Positions 16,926 to 26,217 of a DNA stretch of 46,823 bases are shown here, in pieces. Every line of letters starts with the position of its first letter. Within the stretch, counting starts at the first letter, position 1. Both the position numbers and the translations under genes were made by a program. Origin of the DNA: CAYLOP01 sp964385305 (GTDB taxonomy: Bacteria > Chloroflexota > Anaerolineae > Anaerolineales > E44-bin32); assembly GCA_964385305.1 (NCBI GenBank), contig CAYLOP010000008.1, positions 1-46,823 of the forward strand, given 5' to 3'. The notes below the pieces were generated by a model. It made no database searches. It saw only the letters and a list, made by a program, of their open reading frames with translations, and was not told where the DNA came from.

Positions 16926-18346
16926 AACGTCGTGCGAAGATCATCGCTACGATAGGGCCGGCGAGCAGCTCTAAAGAACAGATTCTCGCGCTCGTCGAAG
17001 CCGGCATGGATGTCGCCCGCCTGAATTTCTCGCATGGCGAGCATGCTGATCACGCGGCCGTTATCGAGAATCTTCGATCTGTCAGCCGCGCAACGAATCG
17101 CGCCATCACCATCTTGCAGGATCTCCGCGGTCCAAAATTGCGGACTGGTCGATTACCCGGTGATGGCTCGATCCAACTCATCGCTGGCGAGCACTTTACG
17201 CTCACCACAGAGCCTACCGAAGGCACCCCGGAGCGCGTCCAAGTGAACTACGCAGCACTACCCAAGGACGTGAAACCCGGCGATCGGATCCTCCTTGACG
17301 ATGGGCGAATGGAATTGGAAGTACTCGAAACCAAGGGCACGGAGGTGCTGACCAAGATCGTGCTTGCTGGAGAGCTACACAGCTACAAGGGGGTCAATCT
17401 TCCGGGAATTGCCCTATCGGCGCCATGCCTCACAGAGAAGGACCGAACCGATCTGGCATTTGGCTTGAAACATGACATCGACGCAATCGCCATGTCTTAT
17501 GTGCGACATCCTGCGGATCTGGATACATTGCGTGATGCTATAAAGGAATTGGCGCGAGAAGGCCAGGACCCTCCGATCATCGCGAAGCTCGAACGCCCTG
17601 AGGCGATCGAGCATCTGGAAGGAATCTTGGATGCTTGCGCAGGCGTGATGGTTGCTCGGGGCGATCTCGGTGTTGAACTCTCTGCAGAACGTGTGCCCTC
17701 TCTCCAAAAACACATCATCCAACGCGCTAACGCAAAGTCTCGCATTGTGATCACTGCCACTCAAATGCTTGATTCGATGATTGCGCATCCCCGGCCAACA
17801 AGAGCCGAGGCCTCCGATGTAGCAAATGCCGTTTTCGATGGAAGCGATGCATTGATGCTTTCCGGTGAGACAGCCATCGGCGCCTATCCGATCCAAGCCA
17901 CGAACACCATGGCTCGTATCATCACTGATGCCGAACAACATGCCGCAGAGTGGGGTCAAAAACGCATCGACCTGGAGTACACGGATGACGACGCAGTTGC
18001 CACCACCTATGCGGCCCGTGGTCTTGCCCACGATCGCAACGTCGCCGCGATCGCGGTCTTTACAAGATCAGGCCGTACGGCGCAGTTGATGTCAAAGACG
18101 AGACCTGCCGTGCCCATCCTCGCCCTTACCCCCGAGCTTGAAACCTACCAAAGAATGGCACTGTTCTGGGGTGTCGATCCCTACCTCGGCCCGAAAGCAA
18201 ATTCCGTCGAGGAGATGCTCGAGCGCGTTCGTGCGGTATGTTTGCGTTCAACTGTTGTGAAACCAGGCGATCAGGTTGTCGTCGTCGCCAGTCTTCCTGT
18301 TGGTGCGATGGGTCCCCCAAACTTTACCCTTCTCACAACCGTATAA
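16922..18346 (+). CDS. pyk: Pyruvate kinase
   Basis: Makes pyruvate and ATP from phosphoenolpyruvate and ADP. It has 474 residues, the usual bacterial length, with a GTG start overlapping the preceding stop by four bases. Visible motifs are IIATIGPASS, the substrate Arg in LNFSHGE, QDLRGPKLRTG, the catalytic Lys in IIAKLERPEA, the metal-binding MVARGDLGVEL, TATQMLDSM and the active-site segment around SGETAIGAYP. The C-terminal regulatory domain (about 345-474) is complete, but no extra PEP-utilising domain is fused. It is the last gene of the plus-strand operon and converges on etfB with a 35-base gap. Confidence 0.96.
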   Translation: MKRRAKIIATIGPASSSKEQILALVEAGMDVARLNFSHGEHADHAAVIENLRSVSRATNRAITILQDLRGPKLRTGRLPGDGSIQLIAGEHFTLTTEPTEGTPERVQVNYAALPKDVKPGDRILLDDGRMELEVLETKGTEVLTKIVLAGELHSYKGVNLPGIALSAPCLTEKDRTDLAFGLKHDIDAIAMSYVRHPADLDTLRDAIKELAREGQDPPIIAKLERPEAIEHLEGILDACAGVMVARGDLGVELSAERVPSLQKHIIQRANAKSRIVITATQMLDSMIAHPRPTRAEASDVANAVFDGSDALMLSGETAIGAYPIQATNTMARIITDAEQHAAEWGQKRIDLEYTDDDAVATTYAARGLAHDRNVAAIAVFTRSGRTAQLMSKTRPAVPILALTPELETYQRMALFWGVDPYLGPKANSVEEMLERVRAVCLRSTVVKPGDQVVVVASLPVGAMGPPNFTLLTTV

Positions 18347-18381
18347 TCGGAATACTTCTTTTCACTTATAAAGCGACGCTG

Positions 18382-19179
18382 TTAGAGCGCCGCACGGATG
18401 ATCCTGACCAGCTTATCGGCGATCTCCTCCGGTGTGCCCTTCAGGAACTCACGCTTGCGATCGCGTGATTCAGCTTGATCCAATCCTGTGACAATCGTGG
18501 GAGATCCAGGTGAACCAATGTAATCGGGATCCGTCTCAAGCGACTCACTATCACAGGAAGGGATCTTGGCCTGATTCATTGCCCATTCCTTGATTTCATA
18601 ATCCATGAAGCGCGGCTCATTGGCAGCAGTCTTAACTGAGAGCAAAGCAGGCAGTGAGCTTTCCAAGATCTCATAACCGCCCATGACTTCTCGCCGTCCG
18701 CGCACGATACGCCTCGCAAGGTCAACCTCAACGCTAGTCACCATGGTGATTTGCGGCAAATTCATCCACTCTGCAAGACCAGGGGGCACCTGTCCCGTGG
18801 CACCATCAGACGACTCCTCACCGCACAGGATCAGGTCAACAGATGTAATCTTCTCAATTCCTTTCGCGAGTGTGTAAGTTGTTGCCAGGGTATCTGCGCC
18901 GGCGAAAGCCCGATCGCTAAGCAAAATAGCGTCATCGGCACCCATCGCTAGCCCGATTCGTAGATAGGGTTCAAAGAACGGAGGGCCCATTGATAGCAAG
19001 GTGACACGTCCGCCATGTCGATCTTTTAAGACCAATGCGACTTCAAGTGCGTTCATGTCCGGTGGATTGAACTCCGAACGTGCACCCTCACGATCTAACC
19101 AATGTGTTTCTGGATCGACCCGGATCTCTTCAGGTTTGGGTACGACTTTCATGCAGACAACGATGTGGAGATCAGGCAT
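18382..19179 (-). CDS. etfB: Electron transfer flavoprotein, beta subunit
   Basis: The beta subunit of a heterodimeric FAD electron carrier, 265 residues. The N terminus (IVVCMKVVPKPEEIRVDP) is typical, followed by the FNPPDMNALE segment, the nucleotide-binding ILCGEESSDGATGQ and the conserved TAANEPR loop near the C terminus. It overlaps etfA by 8 bases and ends the eight-gene operon. Etf pairs encoded next to HdrA-type flavoproteins belong to complexes that bifurcate or confurcate electrons; the VDP...REG segment fits that group, but I cannot confirm a second bifurcating FAD by eye. The partner is inferred to be the Hdr proteins just upstream. Confidence 0.93.
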   Translation of the reverse strand: MPDLHIVVCMKVVPKPEEIRVDPETHWLDREGARSEFNPPDMNALEVALVLKDRHGGRVTLLSMGPPFFEPYLRIGLAMGADDAILLSDRAFAGADTLATTYTLAKGIEKITSVDLILCGEESSDGATGQVPPGLAEWMNLPQITMVTSVEVDLARRIVRGRREVMGGYEILESSLPALLSVKTAANEPRFMDYEIKEWAMNQAKIPSCDSESLETDPDYIGSPGSPTIVTGLDQAESRDRKREFLKGTPEEIADKLVRIIRAAL

Positions 19180-20194
19180 TGGCCACCTCGTGCTCCTCCC
19201 GAAGAGCCTTGATCAGTACGGGCACAAATTTCGAAACATCCCCTTCGATACAGTAGTCCGAAAACTCATAGATCGGTGCTTCGGGATCGGTGTTGATCGC
19301 GATCACAATGTCGGCATCCTGAATGCCGACCACGAAGTGAAATGCGCCGCTGATTCCGCATGCAAAGGCGATCTTGGGTCGGCATACCACACCTGTCTGG
19401 CCGACCTGCCGCTCTCGCTCGATGTAACCGTCGTCTACGGGCGGACGTGTTGCGCCGACCTCACCGTCCAACAACCCGGCCAATTCCTCTATCATCTCGA
19501 AATTACCTTCGATACCTCTCCCGCCGCAAACCAGGACAGGCGCTTGCGTCAGGTCCACACCCTCTCCGATCACACGTTCGACAACCCGAGTTCGGACAAT
19601 ATCCTGCGGGATGTCTAATGAGAACTCGACAATCCGTCCTTTCCGCTGCGAATCTCGCTCCCTCATCGGAAAGACACCCGGTCGAACGGTGGACATCTGC
19701 GGTCGATGGTTAGGCGCCTGGAGCAATGCCAACACGCCTCCGCCGAAACCGGTCACCTCTGACGTAACAATTCCCGTGTCTGGGTCCAAACGCAGGTCGG
19801 TGCAATCCGCATTCAGCCCAGCCTTGAACCGTACCGCCAGCCTACCGGCAAGATCACGTCCATTCGGTGTTGCTCCAAAAAACAGGATGCTAGGCACTCC
19901 CTCCATAACTGCTGCGTACGCGGCATGGCTATACGCATCAACTGTGAAGGTTTCCAAGGCGGAATGCTCGATGAGCCACACATCATCGGCGCCGAAGGCA
20001 AACGCGTCCCCCGCAAGCTCCTTGACTCCCTCGCCAAGAAGCAATCCGATGACTGGCCAGCCCGTTTGGTCTCCGAGTTGACGGCTCTTCGAAAGCAACT
20101 CTTTGGAGACCCCAAGCAGCTCGCCGTCGTTTTGCTCAAGGAAGATCCAAATCTCTTTTCTCTCTTGTTCGATGCCATACAAGGAGGCGACCAT
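19172..20194 (-). CDS. etfA: Electron transfer flavoprotein, alpha subunit
   Basis: The alpha subunit of Etf, 340 residues. The C-terminal FAD domain is clear: CGGRGI at 223-228, the FAD-contacting Arg250, QVGQTG at 263-268, GISGA at 280-284 and NTDPEAPIYEFSDY at 301-314. The N-terminal half is more divergent than in housekeeping Etfs. No ferredoxin domain is fused. The start follows GGGAG at a good distance. It lies 39 bases downstream of the HdrC/B-like gene and overlaps etfB. Its role is to exchange electrons between the Hdr-type complex and either NAD(H) or an acyl-CoA/quinone-linked dehydrogenase; the sequence does not settle which. Confidence 0.93.
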   Translation of the reverse strand: MVASLYGIEQERKEIWIFLEQNDGELLGVSKELLSKSRQLGDQTGWPVIGLLLGEGVKELAGDAFAFGADDVWLIEHSALETFTVDAYSHAAYAAVMEGVPSILFFGATPNGRDLAGRLAVRFKAGLNADCTDLRLDPDTGIVTSEVTGFGGGVLALLQAPNHRPQMSTVRPGVFPMRERDSQRKGRIVEFSLDIPQDIVRTRVVERVIGEGVDLTQAPVLVCGGRGIEGNFEMIEELAGLLDGEVGATRPPVDDGYIERERQVGQTGVVCRPKIAFACGISGAFHFVVGIQDADIVIAINTDPEAPIYEFSDYCIEGDVSKFVPVLIKALREEHEVANA

Positions 20195-20233
20195 GAAATT
20201 CTCCCTGGGATCCTTGTTGATGACTGTCTCTTC

Positions 20234-21421
20234 TTATCTTTCTGCGACCAGAGCTTTGGCTGCGATCTCGGCGACATCCATCACAACCACCCCCTCTATA
20301 CCCAAAGACTTGATGCTGTCTTCAAGGCACGCAATACAATACGGACAGGCCGTCGCGATCACACTCGCACCCGTTTCGACGGCTTCGCGAACTCGAACGT
20401 CACCAAAACGCTCGCTCGCCGGCGTCTCCATCCACATCCGACCTCCCCCGCCACCACAGCAAAGCGCATCGGGCCCGAAATGCTCCATCTCGACAAGTGA
20501 AACACCTGGGATGGCTTCCAGAATAACCCGTGGTGACTCATAATCCCCATTCTTACGTCCCAGCAAGCAGGGATCATGGAACGTCACACGGTTGGGAAAC
20601 TCGCCGCCAAACATCAACGTTCCTTCGCTTACCATCCTCGCGAGCAATTGTGTGTAATGCAGCGGTTGGAAGTGTTCATTCAAGCGAGGATAATGATTCT
20701 TAAAGGCGTCATAGCAATGCGGTGAAATTGTCACCACGGATCCAACACGATCCTCTTGAAATATGCTCGCTGCGCTCTCAACGATCTCCTTAAAATACGG
20801 AATATGCCCCACACTCAACACCGCTTCGCCGCAGCAGGGTTCACGCTCGCCCAGTACGCCAAAGGACAGGTTTACCTTGATAAAAATCTTGGCAAGCGCA
20901 CGTGCGACTTTCTGTGCACGTCGATCGTAGGATGGCGTGCAGCCGACATAGAAGAGGAATTCATGCTCATCCGCGTTATAAATCGGCAAGTCCAGATCTG
21001 CCGCCCATTGTATTCTTTTGGATGGCGGCTGGAGCCATGGGTTATTGTTCCAATACATCGACCACAACAGCGAAGGCAGTCCCTCCAGGACGTTTCGACG
21101 CTTCCACAAGATATACCTTAGTCCTCGGATGACTTCAGCGATCGGCACCCCGCGTGGACACAGCGCCTCACACTGGCTGCAGGCGGTGCACAGCCAGATG
21201 TTATCCATGTCATCTACGAGGCCAAGTTGTGCCTTGCGGATGAACTGGCGAACAGATATCGTCTCATCTCGTACTTTTCCCCAAGGACATACGGCCGTAC
21301 AAACACCGCATTGGAAACATGGGGCAGCCGCGCCATGGGTTAGTTCAATGAGCTCTTCCCAAAGATCATCATCGATCACCCATACAGCCGTGCCCTTTAT
21401 ATTCTTCTCCGTAGACGCCAT
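20234..21421 (-). CDS. HdrC/HdrB-like iron-sulfur protein (HdrD type)
   Basis: A soluble heterodisulfide-reductase-like subunit of 395 residues that fuses the HdrC ferredoxin part to the HdrB catalytic part. Two 4Fe-4S motifs lie at Cys35/38/41/45 and Cys78/81/84/88. Two CCG domains follow. The first has Cys161, Cys196-197 and Cys236, but its final Cys is missing (HCYD). The second is complete, with Cys285, Cys321-322 and Cys359/362. A full CCG domain can hold the non-cubane 4Fe-4S cluster that reduces disulfides in methanogens. No membrane segments are present, so it is not the membrane HdrDE form. Lying between HdrA and EtfAB, it probably links them electrically; a real disulfide substrate is unproven. 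Confidence 0.88.
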   Translation of the reverse strand: MASTEKNIKGTAVWVIDDDLWEELIELTHGAAAPCFQCGVCTAVCPWGKVRDETISVRQFIRKAQLGLVDDMDNIWLCTACSQCEALCPRGVPIAEVIRGLRYILWKRRNVLEGLPSLLWSMYWNNNPWLQPPSKRIQWAADLDLPIYNADEHEFLFYVGCTPSYDRRAQKVARALAKIFIKVNLSFGVLGEREPCCGEAVLSVGHIPYFKEIVESAASIFQEDRVGSVVTISPHCYDAFKNHYPRLNEHFQPLHYTQLLARMVSEGTLMFGGEFPNRVTFHDPCLLGRKNGDYESPRVILEAIPGVSLVEMEHFGPDALCCGGGGGRMWMETPASERFGDVRVREAVETGASVIATACPYCIACLEDSIKSLGIEGVVVMDVAEIAAKALVAER

Positions 21422-21434
21422 GGATGTCTTAACC

Positions 21435-24400
21435 TCAATCTGAAGCCGTTTCGGCCGCCGCAGCTTCCTGCGGTTTCCGAAGGTGCTTCTGAATCACTTC
21501 ATCCATTTCCATGATCTTCTCCGCGAACTCCTTGCCCTCCGCAGCCGAGATCCACTGCAACTGCAAACGCTCGGGGTCGATGCCCTTGCGCGCGTATTTT
21601 TTCTGCCAGTGCTGGAAGCGTTTCCATGTTAGTTTGTTTGCATAGTTGTAATGGCAGTCTGAGCCGGTATCGGTCAATCTGCAGCCCGTGATCAGAACCG
21701 CTCCTGCCCCCTTCTCAAACGCGTGAGCCACAAAGCTCTCATCAAAACGCGCCGAACACATCGTTCGAATGATCAAGGAGGAGGGTGGATACTGGCGTTT
21801 TTCAATGCCCGCAAGGTCAGCTCCGGCATAGGAGCACCAATTACATGTGAAGACAAGACACTTCTCCTCTGCTCGCTCTGCCAGCGCTGCATCGATCTGT
21901 GCCATCATCTGCGCCTTCGTGAAATACGGCATCTCAATCGCATCGAAGTTGCACTCGGCAGCGCAGTTCCCACAACCCATGCATACAGCTTCCAAGATCC
22001 TGACCTTACCCTCCTTCACGGGTCCGGTCTGTTCGATCGCTCCGTAAGGACAGACGTTGACACAACGCATACATCCAATACATAGGTCTTCATTCACTCG
22101 TGCGGTGAGGGGCTCTTTCTCGATCACACCTCGAGATAAAAGCGCGCCGACTTTCCCGGTGGCTGCGAGCGCTTGCGCGATGGATTCACGCACATCCTTC
22201 GCCCCCTGTGCCGCCCCTGCCAGGTAGATGCCCTGCGTCGCCGTTTCCGCCGGTCCAAGCTTCGGGTGAAGCTCCATGAGGAATCCATCCTCGCTGCGCG
22301 ACAGCTTCAGCTGGTCAGACAGGTTATCCTCGGTCGGCCGTAATCCCACAACGAGGACAAGCATGTCCGTAGGGATTCGCACACGTCTGCCAAGCAGGTT
22401 ATCATCGAGCTCCAGCATGCCGTCTTGGAAAATAAGCGCCTCTTGCGGCGGGAGATTCGTATCGTAGCGGAATAACTGGACTCCGGAACGCATCGCACTT
22501 TCGTACATCTCTTCGGCCTTTCGGCTGTATGTACGAATGTCTTTAGAAACAACGCGCACTCGCTTGCCCATCTTCCGCAATTGATAAGCCTGTCCTATCA
22601 TCGAGCTGCAGCAATACCGGGAGCATCCCATGCCTCCCTGGCGCGAGCCGACGCACGAAACAAAGGTGATCCGATCGGGTAGCGGTTTATCTTCCGCCAG
22701 CATGCGCTCAAGCTCGAGGTTTGTGATCACCGCAGGATCCTTACCATACCCAAATTCCTCAGGCTGGTAGGGTTCAGATCCCGTGGCGATAACAATCGCC
22801 CCGGCTTCGATCTCCTCGCCATTTGTGAGGACTGCCTGAAAACTCCCCACGATGCCTTGAATCTCCTGGATCTCCGCATCAAGGTGGATTTTCACAGTAC
22901 TGGACTGAAGCTCCTTATGCTTCCCATTGACGAGCGCACCCGCTTTCACACCTGAAGGTGCAATATCGTCCAAATGATTTAAAAGTCCACCGAGTCGGTC
23001 GCGCTTCTCAATCAAATGCGTTTCAAATCCTTGGCGATCCAACGCAAGTGCCGCGGTCATGCCAGCGATCCCACCCCCGATGACCATGGCGCTCTGCTTC
23101 AGCGGCAGTTCGCTGATCTCCAGAGGTTCGAGCAAGCGCGCTTTCTCCACCGCCATCCATACCATGTCCTTGGCTTTGCGTGTTGCCGCCTGCTTATCGG
23201 CTTTATGCACCCACGAGTCCATGTTGCGGATATTGGACATCACAAGCAGGTAAGGATTCAGACCGGATCGTATCAAGACACCTTTGAATATTGATTCATG
23301 CGTTTTAGGTGAACAAGCCGCGATCACGACGCGGTTAATTTGCTCCGCTTTGATCGCCTCTTCGATCTCAGCCTGCGTATTCCCTGCGCAGGAGAACATT
23401 TGGTGGGAAGTGTAGACAACATCCGGTAAGGTTTTCGCAAATTCCTCAACATCTTCAACATCTACAACACCTGCGATGTTGCTGCCGCAATGACAAACGA
23501 AAACGCCGACGCGCGGATTCTCGATGTCTTCGATCGGTTCGACGTCGGGCGGTTCTGGCCAATATCTCGATGTGAGATGCGCTAACGCCAGGGAAGCTGC
23601 CCCACTGCCCTCTGCAACGCTATCGGGAATATCTTTCGGCCCAGATGCACATCCGGCAGCATAGATTCCAGGTCGGCTAGTTATCACCAACCCGCCCTGC
23701 GATTCCATCGAGCGGATGAATCCATCCTCATCCATCTGTATGCCAAGGCGTTCGGCGAGTTCACCGAGTCCATCCGGCGGTACGACCGCGTTCGCGAGGA
23801 CGACCATGTCGTAGTCTTCTTCGATTCGGACGGCCTTATCCGTATCCTCATACTGCACCCGGAGGCGCTCGCTGCCATTAGGTTCAATGCGTGATGGACG
23901 TCCACGCAGGAAGCGCGCGCCCATATCCTGTGTACGAGTCCAGAAGCCATCGAATCCTTTCCCGTAGGCACGCACATCCATATAGAGAACGGAAACGTCC
24001 TTGACGCCATGGTCTAAGGCTTGGTAGGCATGTTTGATGGAGTACATGCAGCAAAATCGTGAACAATAGCGGACAAAGCGATGATCACGCGATCCGACAC
24101 AGAGTACAAAAAGAATGTTCTCGGGATGCTTGCCATTGGAAGGCTTGAGGATCTCTCCCTCTGTGGGACCCGCCGAGTTAACCAGGCGCTCAAACTCCAG
24201 CGCAGTCATGATATCCGGGTGAGTTCCGTAACCAAATTCTCGCAGACGGCTTGGATCGAAGGTGTCATAGCCCACTGCCACGATGATCGACCCCACTTGC
24301 CGCTCTATGATTTGCTCCTTAGGCATCAGAAAATCGATCGCCTTCGGTGGACACACGTCGTAGCACCGGCTACAGGGGATGTAATTCGGTGGGTCGTTTA

Positions 24401-24854
24401 AGCAATGATCGATATCGACCACGTACGCGCCGGGTGCAGATTGCGGGATCGGGGTATAGATCGCTTTGCGATAAGCCATGCCCGAGTCATATTCATTGGG
24501 CAAGATAACCGGGCAAGCCATCGCGCAATCCCCACAGCGCGTGCATTCGTCCGTAACGTAGCGCGCTTTCTGTCGAATCCTAACCCGGAAATCCCCAGAT
24601 CCTCCATCGACCGCATCCACTTCTGCCAGTGAGAGGATCTCGATGTTGGGATGCAAATCGACCTCCGACATTTTCGGAGCCTCGATACAAATCGAGCAGT
24701 CGAGTGTGGGAAAATTCTTGTCGAGTACGGCCATGATGCCGCCGATGGTCGCTTCCCTCTCCACAAGAACGACCCTCGCACCGGCATTTGCCAAATCAAG
24801 CGACGCTTGTATTCCAGCAATTCCACCGCCAATCACAAGGACCGACTCACTCAT
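21435..24854 (-). CDS. HdrA-HdrA-MvhD fusion, probable electron-bifurcating flavoprotein
   Basis: This encodes 1139 residues with three parts. HdrA-1 (about 1-435) has the FAD motif GGGIAGIQ at 9-16, ferredoxin-type Cys104/107/110/114 and Cys151/161/164/168 (nine residues between the first two instead of two), and CVGSR...YCSRFCC at 252-269. A middle HdrA segment (450-580) carries VCHCG and Cys489/514. HdrA-2 (588-910) repeats the FAD motif and CVGSR...YCC at 734-749. Then come two 4Fe-4S motifs (Cys925-935 and 958-968) and an MvhD domain (about 998-1080) with FTCNWCSYAGADL, Cys1033, Cys1058 and Cys1067. HdrA holds the bifurcating FAD in methanogens, and MvhD normally links it to a hydrogenase. 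Here it starts in an ATGA overlap with korC. It is inferred to be the core of the Hdr-Etf complex. Confidence 0.9.
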   Translation of the reverse strand: MSESVLVIGGGIAGIQASLDLANAGARVVLVEREATIGGIMAVLDKNFPTLDCSICIEAPKMSEVDLHPNIEILSLAEVDAVDGGSGDFRVRIRQKARYVTDECTRCGDCAMACPVILPNEYDSGMAYRKAIYTPIPQSAPGAYVVDIDHCLNDPPNYIPCSRCYDVCPPKAIDFLMPKEQIIERQVGSIIVAVGYDTFDPSRLREFGYGTHPDIMTALEFERLVNSAGPTEGEILKPSNGKHPENILFVLCVGSRDHRFVRYCSRFCCMYSIKHAYQALDHGVKDVSVLYMDVRAYGKGFDGFWTRTQDMGARFLRGRPSRIEPNGSERLRVQYEDTDKAVRIEEDYDMVVLANAVVPPDGLGELAERLGIQMDEDGFIRSMESQGGLVITSRPGIYAAGCASGPKDIPDSVAEGSGAASLALAHLTSRYWPEPPDVEPIEDIENPRVGVFVCHCGSNIAGVVDVEDVEEFAKTLPDVVYTSHQMFSCAGNTQAEIEEAIKAEQINRVVIAACSPKTHESIFKGVLIRSGLNPYLLVMSNIRNMDSWVHKADKQAATRKAKDMVWMAVEKARLLEPLEISELPLKQSAMVIGGGIAGMTAALALDRQGFETHLIEKRDRLGGLLNHLDDIAPSGVKAGALVNGKHKELQSSTVKIHLDAEIQEIQGIVGSFQAVLTNGEEIEAGAIVIATGSEPYQPEEFGYGKDPAVITNLELERMLAEDKPLPDRITFVSCVGSRQGGMGCSRYCCSSMIGQAYQLRKMGKRVRVVSKDIRTYSRKAEEMYESAMRSGVQLFRYDTNLPPQEALIFQDGMLELDDNLLGRRVRIPTDMLVLVVGLRPTEDNLSDQLKLSRSEDGFLMELHPKLGPAETATQGIYLAGAAQGAKDVRESIAQALAATGKVGALLSRGVIEKEPLTARVNEDLCIGCMRCVNVCPYGAIEQTGPVKEGKVRILEAVCMGCGNCAAECNFDAIEMPYFTKAQMMAQIDAALAERAEEKCLVFTCNWCSYAGADLAGIEKRQYPPSSLIIRTMCSARFDESFVAHAFEKGAGAVLITGCRLTDTGSDCHYNYANKLTWKRFQHWQKKYARKGIDPERLQLQWISAAEGKEFAEKIMEMDEVIQKHLRKPQEAAAAETASD

Positions 24855-25390
24855 GAAACCTGCTCCTTCTGATTGGCAAATTGAAAGCCCGCTTCAAAGG
24901 CTTTGAGATTCAGCTCGAGGGTATTCGGTCGGACAGAATCTTCGATGGCGCTCTCCATCGTCTCTCGCTTTACCAACCCGGTTACGGCTGTGAAGAATCC
25001 CAGCATGACAACATTCGCAACGATCCTACGGCCTAGCTCTTCTGCCAACTTGGTCGCCGGGATATTCTTCGTCACATCTTCCTCATGTGGCGTCACGAGT
25101 TCGTTGTCAATAATGACAATCGCATCCGGTTTGGCTTCAGGTCGGAAGCGGTTGTAAGCTTCTTGCGAAAGCGCGACCAGGATATCGGCTTCCTGCACAA
25201 ACGGGTAGTCTATCGGTCGATCAGCAACGACGATGTTGGCGCTTGATGCGCCACCTCTCGCTTCAGGCCCGTAGGCTTGAGTCATTACTGCTTCCAGGCC
25301 TTCATACAAGGAGAAGGCCTTCCCCAGGATAATCCCAGACAGTACGACACCCTGACCGCCAAATCCGGAGATACGAATCTCTTTTCTCAC
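24851..25390 (-). CDS. korC: 2-oxoacid:ferredoxin oxidoreductase, gamma subunit
   Basis: The gamma subunit (179 residues) of a four-subunit 2-oxoacid:ferredoxin oxidoreductase. Hallmarks are GFGGQGVVLSG near the N terminus and AYGPEARGG at about residues 39-47. The GTG start lies in a GTGA overlap with the korB stop. The subunit order D-A-B-C matches 2-oxoglutarate:ferredoxin oxidoreductases. It contributes to CoA binding and complex assembly; catalysis lies in alpha and beta. Confidence 0.92.
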   Translation of the reverse strand: MRKEIRISGFGGQGVVLSGIILGKAFSLYEGLEAVMTQAYGPEARGGASSANIVVADRPIDYPFVQEADILVALSQEAYNRFRPEAKPDAIVIIDNELVTPHEEDVTKNIPATKLAEELGRRIVANVVMLGFFTAVTGLVKRETMESAIEDSVRPNTLELNLKAFEAGFQFANQKEQVS

Positions 25391-26217
25391 GTAGATTCCT
25401 CCAGTCGCGTTGGGCGGTATGGCTTTTGATTCCGGTCCACGAGTCTGCCTACGTAAATCGGGCGATCTTCTCGCAGATCGATTCCCATTTCCTCAAGTGG
25501 CACACCATCCGCTAATACGCAGCGGTCCCGATAGAGCAGCATCTCTTCCAATCCATCTTCTAATTGATTGGACTTGCCAAATCCGACCGGACACGGTGAT
25601 AGCACTTCGATAAAACTGAAACCCGGTTTCTGGAAACCATAGAGGATGTCCTGCTTCACCTGTCGGACGTGCATCGTGGTCCAGCGTGATACAAAGTTTG
25701 CGCCAGCTGCAAACAGGAGATGCGGGAAATTGAAGGGATGCTCTGGGCTTCCATACGGTGAAGTGGTTGTGCGTGCGCCATAGGGCGTGGTTGGTCCCAT
25801 TTGTCCACCCGTCATCCCGTAGTTAAAGTTATTGGTGCAAATCACGGTGATATCGACGTTCCGTCGCGCGCCGTGGATGAGGTGATTTCCGCCAATCGCC
25901 CCCAGGTCCCCATCTCCGCTGAAGACGGTCACAACTAATTCTGGATTGACAAGTTTCAAGCCCAGAGCGAACGGAATCGCTCGCCCATGGGTGGTGTGAT
26001 AGGAATCGATGTTCATATATCCGGCGACCCGCCCTGAGCAACCGATGCCGGAGACGACGACGTGATTCTCGATGGGAATACCAGAATCGAGAAGGGCTTG
26101 TGCATAGCATCGCATCGCGATGCCAATGCCACAACCCGGGCACCAGATATGAGGCATCCGATCTGATCGAATGATCTCGTCTAGTGGATGTTTATCTACG
26201 ACGATGGCCGTTGCCAC
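25387..26217 (-). CDS. korB: 2-oxoacid:ferredoxin oxidoreductase, beta subunit (thiamine-diphosphate binding)
   Basis: The catalytic beta subunit, 276 residues. HIWCPGCGIGI binds the cluster/thiamine region, and the thiamine-diphosphate motif begins FSGDGDLGAIGG and ends with NNFNYGMTGGQ. The Gly-Gly-Gln-Met...TTPYG stretch is typical of 2-oxoglutarate-type enzymes. The GTG start at 26217 is supported by a perfect AGGAGGT 8-9 bases upstream (complement of 26226-26232), even though it lies inside the korA coding end (26-base overlap). With ferredoxin the enzyme interconverts a 2-oxoacid and its acyl-CoA plus CO2; 2-oxoglutarate/succinyl-CoA is the best guess from subunit type and neighbours. 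Confidence 0.93.
   Translation of the reverse strand: MATAIVVDKHPLDEIIRSDRMPHIWCPGCGIGIAMRCYAQALLDSGIPIENHVVVSGIGCSGRVAGYMNIDSYHTTHGRAIPFALGLKLVNPELVVTVFSGDGDLGAIGGNHLIHGARRNVDITVICTNNFNYGMTGGQMGPTTPYGARTTTSPYGSPEHPFNFPHLLFAAGANFVSRWTTMHVRQVKQDILYGFQKPGFSFIEVLSPCPVGFGKSNQLEDGLEEMLLYRDRCVLADGVPLEEMGIDLREDRPIYVGRLVDRNQKPYRPTRLEEST

Noticed and set aside
17414..18031. 205-residue minus-strand open frame
   Set aside because: It is antisense to the conserved core of pyruvate kinase.
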